From: an uncultured Bacteroidales bacterium
GTDB lineage: Bacteria; Bacteroidota; Bacteroidia; Bacteroidales; UBA932
Assembly (NCBI GenBank): GCA_947588835.1
Contig: CANPZS010000011.1
Span: 1-51,464 of the forward strand
DNA: 51,464 bases
Reading direction: 5' to 3'
In this document: positions 46,271-51,464 of the stretch, piece after piece
Position numbering within the stretch: the first letter of the stretch is position 1
Layout: the number at the start of each line of letters is the position of its first letter
Made by a program: the position numbers and the translations under genes
Notes under the pieces: generated by a model
Database searches by the model: none
Told to the model about the DNA's origin: nothing
Seen by the model: the letters and a program-made list of their open reading frames with translations, nothing else

Positions 46271-46926
46271 TACTCCCTGGGACCGAAAATGGAAGTGCCG
46301 ATGCGCACCATGGTGCTGCCCGCCTCGAGGGCGATCCGATAATCCGACGACATGCCGATAGACAGTTCATCGAAGCCCTCCGCATCAGGAAAGGCCTCCG
46401 CAATGCGCCGTTTCAGTTCCGCCATACGGAGGAACTCCCCCTTTATGACGCCGGCGTCATCCGTATTGGTGGCCATGCCCATCAGCCCCCTTATGCGCAC
46501 CCCGGCATAATCGGCCGCACGGCGCATTATATCGAATATCTCATCCTCCGAAAGACCGTGCTTAGTCTCCTCGGCGCCGAGCTTCAGCTCGAGCAGGACG
46601 TCCATACGCTTTCCTGCGGCCATGCACCACGACGACACGGCGTCGAGCAGATGCACCGAATCCACCGACTGAAGCATGGAAGCATACGGCAGGACAAGCT
46701 TCAGCTTGTTTGTCTGCAGATGCCCTATGAAATGCCACTCCACGTCCGCCGGCATAAGCGGCACCTTGGCCGCGAACTCCTGCGGACGGCTTTCGGCGAA
46801 CGCCCTCTGCCCCGCGTCATAAGCCTCCATCAGCGCCTGTACGGGATGAAATTTAGAAACTGCCACCAGCTTCACCCCTGATGGCAGTTCCCGTTTCAAT
46901 GAATTGATTTTAGAAGCAATCCGCAT
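46267..46926 (-). CDS. yggS: YggS-family PLP homeostasis protein
   Basis: A 219-residue single-domain PLP-binding barrel protein. The PLP lysine lies in KLVAVSKFHP (Lys26), ADVEWHFIGHLQTNKLK is the family block, and the C-terminus holds ELSIGMSSDYRIALEAGSTMVRIGTSIFG, the phosphate-binding part. The family controls vitamin B6 and amino-acid balance rather than being a known enzyme. It follows yidC by 9 bases on the same strand. Its last bases overlap the lpxB stop. Confidence 0.94.
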   Translation of the reverse strand: MRIASKINSLKRELPSGVKLVAVSKFHPVQALMEAYDAGQRAFAESRPQEFAAKVPLMPADVEWHFIGHLQTNKLKLVLPYASMLQSVDSVHLLDAVSSWCMAAGKRMDVLLELKLGAEETKHGLSEDEIFDIMRRAADYAGVRIRGLMGMATNTDDAGVIKGEFLRMAELKRRIAEAFPDAEGFDELSIGMSSDYRIALEAGSTMVRIGTSIFGPREY

Positions 46927-46935
46927 TGTCTCTTT

Positions 46936-48825
46936 CTATCTTCTGCGCTGTTTCCTTTCCTGCTCCTCAAGCATCTTGCGCTGCATCTTCTGGGCTTCTT
47001 CAAGACGCAGCTGCCATTTCGACTTGGCCGCCGGCTTGCCCTCGCCGGCTTCGAGACGGCGCCTGATATCGTCCGGATGTACGAACCATTTCTTTATTAT
47101 CCATGTTTCAAGCATGGTCATAAGGTTCGACAGCAGATAATAATAGCTCAGTCCCGAAGAAAGGTTGTTGCAGATGAAGAACATCATTATAGGCATCATC
47201 CATACGCTCATGAATTTCATCATGCCGGCGCTGGGATCGTTGCTGCTCATCTGGCTGCCCGAAAGCGCCTTCGAATACAGGAACATCGACACGGACATCA
47301 GCAGTGCGAACAGCGAAATATGATCGCCTATTATAGGGATGCGTACGCCGAAATCGACTATGGAATCGTATGCGCTCAGGTCCTCCGCCCACAGGAATCC
47401 CTGCTGCCTCAGTTCTATGGACGCGGGGAAAAAGCGGAACATGGCCCACAATATAGGGAACTGGAGCAGCATGGGCAGGCAGCCGCCCATAGGGCTTATG
47501 CCGGCCCGCCTGTAGATGTCCATCATGGCCTGCTGCTTTTTCATCGCATCCTCGGGCTTGGGGTATTTCTCGTTGAGCCTGTCCATCCACGGCTTCACGG
47601 CCTGCATCTTGGCCGAAGAAGAATAGGACTTGTAGGCGAACGGAAGAACGACCAGCTTGATCATGAGCGTCATCAGCAGGATGATGAGTCCGAAATTCGA
47701 TATGAACCTGTGAAGCCAGTTGAATACGGGTATGATCACGAAACGCGTGAACCATCCCACGAGCCAGCCTCCCAGAGGAATGATCTTCTCGTACTTCCTG
47801 TCATAGGACTTCAGCGTCTGGAAATGGTTGGGGCCAAAATAGAATTCGAACGGCAAGGTAATGTCGTCGCTGCCCGGCGTCAGGTCCACCCTCATTTCCG
47901 CCATGCAGGTCATAAGATCATGCGACGGATCGTCCTGCGGGAAGAAATTCACCTGCAGGTCGCCGGAAGCGAACTCTTCCGGAGCCATCATGATGGCAGA
48001 GAAGAACTGCTGCTGGAAAGCGAACCATGACATCCTCGCGTCGAGCCGCTTGGAAGCGTTGCGCCCGTTTCCGATGCTCTCCGGCTTTTTCTCCCCGGGG
48101 AAATAATAATTGAGCTTCGAATAGCGCAGTTCGTTCTGATAGCCCTTCTCCATCCTCGGCATGGTGATCCCGAAACTTATGTCCGCCGAAATGACGTTCC
48201 GCGGAATCAGGTCCTTCATGCCCACGAACGACAGCTCGTTCTTCACGGAGTAGGAACCTTCCTCAAGCGAGAATTTCTGCTGTATGTACCCTCCTCCGGA
48301 GAATGGCAGCCTCATGACTATGCTGCGTTCATCCGAAGCCTCGGGAACATAGTTGAACACGAACTTTCTCGAATCCACCGCGGTGGGGGCATATATCACG
48401 AAGCCGAGCCCGGCTTTGCCGTCCTTGAATATATACAGGTCCGTACTGTCGTAGTTGCGGTAGTCCTTTATCCTCACCGAATACGGCTGCGCGCCTTCGG
48501 TGGTGAACACGGCCTCGATCTTGTCGTTGGAAATGGTATGGAGGGAGGCTTCCGCATTCGCGGCCGCTGCGAGCAGCGAATCGCCGTATACGGGCGCAGG
48601 CGCCGCCTGCGGGTCCGTCACGCCTTCCGCCGGCAACGCGGCCTCGGGATGGCTTTCAAGATAGGCCTGCCTGATGCTGTCCCGGACAGCGGCCTCGGCC
48701 CTCGCCGCCGAATCGATCTGTTCCTGAATTTCAAGCTGTTTGCTGTACTGCCTGGACTGATATCCGAAAAAGCCGACAAACAGCAGCGCGATGAGTATGA
48801 ACCCGATTACTGAATTCTTGTCCAT
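46936..48825 (-). CDS. yidC: Membrane protein insertase YidC
   Basis: A 629-residue insertase with the Gram-negative layout: TM1 at about 5-22 (VIGFILIALLFVGFFGY), a large periplasmic beta-sandwich domain (about 80-350), and a core of five helices at the C-terminus. The core contains the hydrophilic-groove helix, the cytoplasmic hairpin (KMQAVKPWMDRLNEKYPKPEDAMKKQQAMMDIYRRAGISPMGGCLPMLLQ region) and later pore helices. A basic tail ends in RKQRRR. It inserts inner-membrane proteins with or without SecYEG. It overlaps the DUF349 gene stop by one base (TAATG). Confidence 0.96.
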   Translation of the reverse strand: MDKNSVIGFILIALLFVGFFGYQSRQYSKQLEIQEQIDSAARAEAAVRDSIRQAYLESHPEAALPAEGVTDPQAAPAPVYGDSLLAAAANAEASLHTISNDKIEAVFTTEGAQPYSVRIKDYRNYDSTDLYIFKDGKAGLGFVIYAPTAVDSRKFVFNYVPEASDERSIVMRLPFSGGGYIQQKFSLEEGSYSVKNELSFVGMKDLIPRNVISADISFGITMPRMEKGYQNELRYSKLNYYFPGEKKPESIGNGRNASKRLDARMSWFAFQQQFFSAIMMAPEEFASGDLQVNFFPQDDPSHDLMTCMAEMRVDLTPGSDDITLPFEFYFGPNHFQTLKSYDRKYEKIIPLGGWLVGWFTRFVIIPVFNWLHRFISNFGLIILLMTLMIKLVVLPFAYKSYSSSAKMQAVKPWMDRLNEKYPKPEDAMKKQQAMMDIYRRAGISPMGGCLPMLLQFPILWAMFRFFPASIELRQQGFLWAEDLSAYDSIVDFGVRIPIIGDHISLFALLMSVSMFLYSKALSGSQMSSNDPSAGMMKFMSVWMMPIMMFFICNNLSSGLSYYYLLSNLMTMLETWIIKKWFVHPDDIRRRLEAGEGKPAAKSKWQLRLEEAQKMQRKMLEEQERKQRRR

Positions 48826-50759
48826 TATTCCTCCGCACTCTTTTCCGAAGCCTCCGCCTCGCGGATTTTGTTCTCAAGTTCCTTAAGCTGCGCCTTGGCC
48901 TGGTCGATACTGTCCTGAATCTGCTTGATGAAAGGCTCGGAATTCTTTGATTTGGAGAAAAAGGCTATGTTGTTCTCGTATGTGACTATGTCCTGCTGCA
49001 ATTTGTTGTACTTGTCTACAAGACGGTCCTTTTCGCTGCGGACGCTGCGGGCAAGGCCGCGGCTCGCGCCCCTTATGTCCCTTATCGTATGCTGAGGGAA
49101 TTTCTCGTGCATAAGATCACGGTACGACTTGTTCAGGGCATCTTTCTCGCGGAAAGGCACGAATCCTATGGCGTTCCATCTGCCGGCGAAGTCCTGCATG
49201 CTTTCCGAATCGGCGGCCGCGTCTCCCGTAGGCACGAAAGCCTCTACCTCTTCGAGGAGCTTGCGCTTGGCCTTGAGATTGCCATAGAAATCATTCTCCG
49301 GCTTCACATGCTTGTCCCTTTCGTTGAAAAATTCATCGCAGGCAGCACGGAAACGTTTCCAGAGCTGTTCCGATTTCTTGCGCGGCACGGCGCCTATCTC
49401 TTTCCAGCGCTTCTGCAGATTGATGAGAGTGTCGGAAGTCTTCTTCCATTCGGTGCTGTTCTTGAGGGCCTCGGCCTGCTCTATGATGGCGAGCTTCTTC
49501 TCCATGTTTTCGTTCATGGTGTCCTTGAACTTGGCATAGAACTCCCTCTTCCTCTCGAAGAACTTGTCGCAGGCGGCACGGAAACGGTCGTATATGCGCT
49601 GATTCTCCTTCTTGGTGGCGAATCCTATCATCCTCCACTCCTGCTGCAGATTCTCTATCTCCTTCGAAAGCGCATTCCACTCGTTGGAAACCGTTATTTC
49701 GCGGGAAGCTATCTCCTCCACCTGCTCGCACAGCTTGGTCTTGGCTTCAAGATTGAGGACCTGCTGCGATTTCATCCTCTCGAAATAGGCCTGGTATTTC
49801 TTGTTGATGACGGCCGTCGCAGCCACGAAACGTGCCCATATCGACTCGCGGAACTCCTTGGCCACCGGTCCGAAATCCTTCCACTGTTCGTGGAGCTTCT
49901 GCAGCTCGCGGAACGCCTCAACGACGTTTTCGTTTTCGGCAAGTTTTTCCGCCTCCTCGCACAGCTGCTCCTTGGCTTCAAGGTTCTTCTTGAAATCGAG
50001 ATCCCTCAGATCCCTGTTTATCTTCACCATGTCGTAGAACTTCTCGACATAGAACTGATACGTATTGTTCAGATCCTTGTAGCTCTGCACGGGCACGGGA
50101 CCGGTCTCGCGCCACCTGTCCTGTATCGCGCGGAACTCCGGGAAAGTGGCGTTCACGTCCTCCTGCTTCTCCAGCAGGGCCTTGAGGTCCTCTATGACCG
50201 CCTGCTTCTTCTGGAGGTTCGATTCCCTCTCCTCTTCCTGCCGCCTGTTGTACTCGGCCCGTTCTTTTCTATAAGTATTGTACAGAGACTTGAAACCCGC
50301 TTCGATAGCCGCAAAAGGCCCGGCCTCGGAATCATTTTCCGTTTCGGCGGACGTCTGCTCCTCCGCCGGAGCATCCTCGTCCGACGGTTCGTCCACGGCT
50401 CCGTCGAGCCCGGCCTCAGCCTTGCCCTTCGAGAGTTTCTTATAAAAGGCCGACTTGATGGACTCCGCCTCCTTGGACCTTTTCAGACGATCCTCGCTAT
50501 GGACAAGCTCGTCGAAAAGCTCCGACAGCTGCGCAAGAGTCTTGTCGGCATAATTGACGACCTTGTCCTTTACTTCGGCCGCCTGGTCCGCCGTCTCCTC
50601 AATCGTCTCCTTGACTTCCTCCTTCAGCTCATCCACCTTGGAAGCCGCTTCCTGCACGACTTCCGCCACCTTTTCGACTATTTTCTCAGCCGTGGTCTTC
50701 GTTTCTTCCTGCTCTACATCTGGGGCGTTCGTCGCTCCAGGCTTAATTTCCTCACTCAT
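48825..50759 (-). CDS. DUF349 repeat protein
   Basis: A 644-residue, highly charged helical protein. Residues 1-160 are Glu/Lys/Ala-rich and probably disordered or coiled. From about 200 to 590 there are five DUF349 repeats, each around a 'W...G.V......LW.RFRAACD.FF..R' pattern (for example WKEIGAVPRKKSEQLWKRF). The C-terminus is coiled coil. DUF349 proteins are common in Bacteroidota and Actinobacteria; their role is unknown. It is first in the DUF349-yidC-yggS run, coupled to yidC by a one-base overlap, with a TATATTTG element upstream. Confidence 0.88.
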   Translation of the reverse strand: MSEEIKPGATNAPDVEQEETKTTAEKIVEKVAEVVQEAASKVDELKEEVKETIEETADQAAEVKDKVVNYADKTLAQLSELFDELVHSEDRLKRSKEAESIKSAFYKKLSKGKAEAGLDGAVDEPSDEDAPAEEQTSAETENDSEAGPFAAIEAGFKSLYNTYRKERAEYNRRQEEERESNLQKKQAVIEDLKALLEKQEDVNATFPEFRAIQDRWRETGPVPVQSYKDLNNTYQFYVEKFYDMVKINRDLRDLDFKKNLEAKEQLCEEAEKLAENENVVEAFRELQKLHEQWKDFGPVAKEFRESIWARFVAATAVINKKYQAYFERMKSQQVLNLEAKTKLCEQVEEIASREITVSNEWNALSKEIENLQQEWRMIGFATKKENQRIYDRFRAACDKFFERKREFYAKFKDTMNENMEKKLAIIEQAEALKNSTEWKKTSDTLINLQKRWKEIGAVPRKKSEQLWKRFRAACDEFFNERDKHVKPENDFYGNLKAKRKLLEEVEAFVPTGDAAADSESMQDFAGRWNAIGFVPFREKDALNKSYRDLMHEKFPQHTIRDIRGASRGLARSVRSEKDRLVDKYNKLQQDIVTYENNIAFFSKSKNSEPFIKQIQDSIDQAKAQLKELENKIREAEASEKSAEE

Positions 50760-50801
50760 AATTTCAAGAGTTCAAATAGTTTTACATATAGTTACAACTG
50801 A

Positions 50802-50809
50802 CAAATATA
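50802..50809 (-). promoter_or_regulatory. Candidate -7 element TATATTTG for the DUF349-yidC-yggS run
   Basis: Minus-strand TATATTTG, 43 bases before the ATG. A TTG at 50830-50828 gives an 18-base spacer, near the usual -33 distance. Confidence 0.5.
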
Positions 50810-50835
50810 GCCAAATTTAATCTAATCCAACCAAC

Positions 50836-50871
50836 TATTTTTGGAAATTCATATTAATAGCCACAATTTTG
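50836..50871 (+). promoter_or_regulatory. Candidate trmD promoter region
   Basis: Two readings are possible: TATTTTTG (50836-50843) as a -7 element, or its TTTG (50840-50843) as the -33 box with a 20-base spacer to CAATTTTG (50864-50871). Either places the start 20-45 bases before the trmD ATG. Confidence 0.4.
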
Positions 50872-50891
50872 CAGTAGATAATGTAGAAATC

Positions 50892-51464
50892 ATGCGAATC
50901 GACATCCTTACCGTGGTACCGGAACTTCTGGAAAGTCCGCTCAGCCACTCGATCGTAGGACGGGCAGTCAAAAAAGGCCTCGTAGACATTCATGTGCACA
51001 ATCTCCGCAAGCACGGACTCGGGCCGAGGCAAAGCGTGGACGACTACAGCTACGGCGGGGACGCCGGCATGGTGATGATGGTAGAGCCCGTGTTCCGCAT
51101 GATTGAGGAACTGCGCGGCGAAAGGGAATACGACGAGGTCATATACATGTCCCCCGACGGGGAAATCCTCACTCAGGGAATCTCCAACGAACTGTCCCTC
51201 AAAGAAAACATCATCATCCTGTGCGGGCATTACAAAGGCATCGACGAGAGGATCCGCGAACATCTCGTCACAAGGGAGATATCGGTGGGAAACTACGTGG
51301 TGAGCGGAGGCGAAATCCCCGCGGCCCTGCTCGCCGACTCCGTCATCCGGCTTCTGCCGGGCGCCCTGTCCGACGAGACCTCGGCGCTGAGCGACAGTTT
51401 CCAGGAAGGGCTTATTGCTCCCCCGGTATACACGCGACCGGCCGAATTCAACGGCTGGAAGGTG
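50892..51464 (+). CDS. trmD: tRNA (guanine-37-N1)-methyltransferase TrmD, 5' part, cut by window edge
   Basis: 191 codons are open to the right edge, beginning [63 protein letters not shown] and [15 protein letters not shown] give the SPOUT knot and SAM-binding signature of TrmD. It methylates G37 next to the anticodon of several tRNAs to prevent frameshifting. The usual length is about 230-250 residues, so some 40-60 residues lie beyond the window. No stop occurs within the visible part. Confidence 0.95.
   Translation, partial: MRIDILTVVPELLESPLSHSIVGRAVKKGLVDIHVHNLRKHGLGPRQSVDDYSYGGDAGMVMMVEPVFRMIEELRGEREYDEVIYMSPDGEILTQGISNELSLKENIIILCGHYKGIDERIREHLVTREISVGNYVVSGGEIPAALLADSVIRLLPGALSDETSALSDSFQEGLIAPPVYTRPAEFNGWKV

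Overview
This window looks like a chromosomal segment from a Bacteroidales-type member of the Bacteroidota. The support is as follows: many genes are preceded by the Bacteroidota -7 element TAnnTTTG rather than an E. coli -10 box; there is an UpxY-like NusG paralog in front of capsule-export genes; there is a serine palmitoyltransferase of the gut-Bacteroidota sphingolipid type; and there are a bactofilin and a PepSY-like secreted protein. Coding density is high and Arg AGG and Ile ATA are used freely in most genes. I cannot resolve the family or genus from the sequence alone.

Layout. 1-1.3 kb: an AAA ATPase with an overlapping, probably decayed partner gene running off the left edge. 1.4-1.9 kb: a small secreted PepSY-like protein followed by a low-complexity tract. 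2.1-6.2 kb (minus): a short capsule-export operon, UpxY-like antiterminator, Wzz and Wza, without sugar-building genes behind it. 6.3-10.3 kb (minus): a tightly overlapping operon pnuC, secreted SGNH hydrolase, BadF-type amino-sugar kinase, murQ, recR, which reads as cell-wall sugar recycling plus housekeeping. 10.4-13.2 kb: fbaA (minus) and, divergently, gmk-nadD-CYTH (plus). 13.2-21.5 kb (minus): rpsA-rnz, glucosaminidase/LysM-mltG, and trpS-copA pairs. 21.6-28.7 kb (minus): sensor-like membrane protein, trkH, secA, bactofilin, corA. 28.9-35.9 kb: ROK regulator, glnS, serine palmitoyltransferase, yicC and an acyl-CoA synthetase, arranged mostly as divergent or convergent pairs with visible promoters and shared terminators.

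36-39.5 kb: menG and a UvrA-like ATPase without room for the UvrB-binding domain, both with codon choice unlike the neighbours, ending against two tandem tRNA-Lys genes (CUU and UUU). 39.6-43 kb (minus): nucleoside-deoxyribosyltransferase-like protein, GT32, GT4 and mannose-1-phosphate guanylyltransferase, a small glycan cluster. 43-51.5 kb: gapA (minus), surE-lpxB (plus), DUF349 protein-yidC-yggS (minus), and the 5' part of trmD (plus), cut by the right edge.

Most of the window is housekeeping, and I found no CRISPR array, prophage, insertion sequence or convincing new system. The parts most worth a second look are the ATPase with its broken partner at the left edge, the output-less sensor coupled to trkH, the orphan UpxY-Wzz-Wza operon, the UvrA2-like gene beside the tRNA-Lys pair, the NDT-like protein heading the glycosyltransferase cluster, and several perfect palindromes sitting in promoters.
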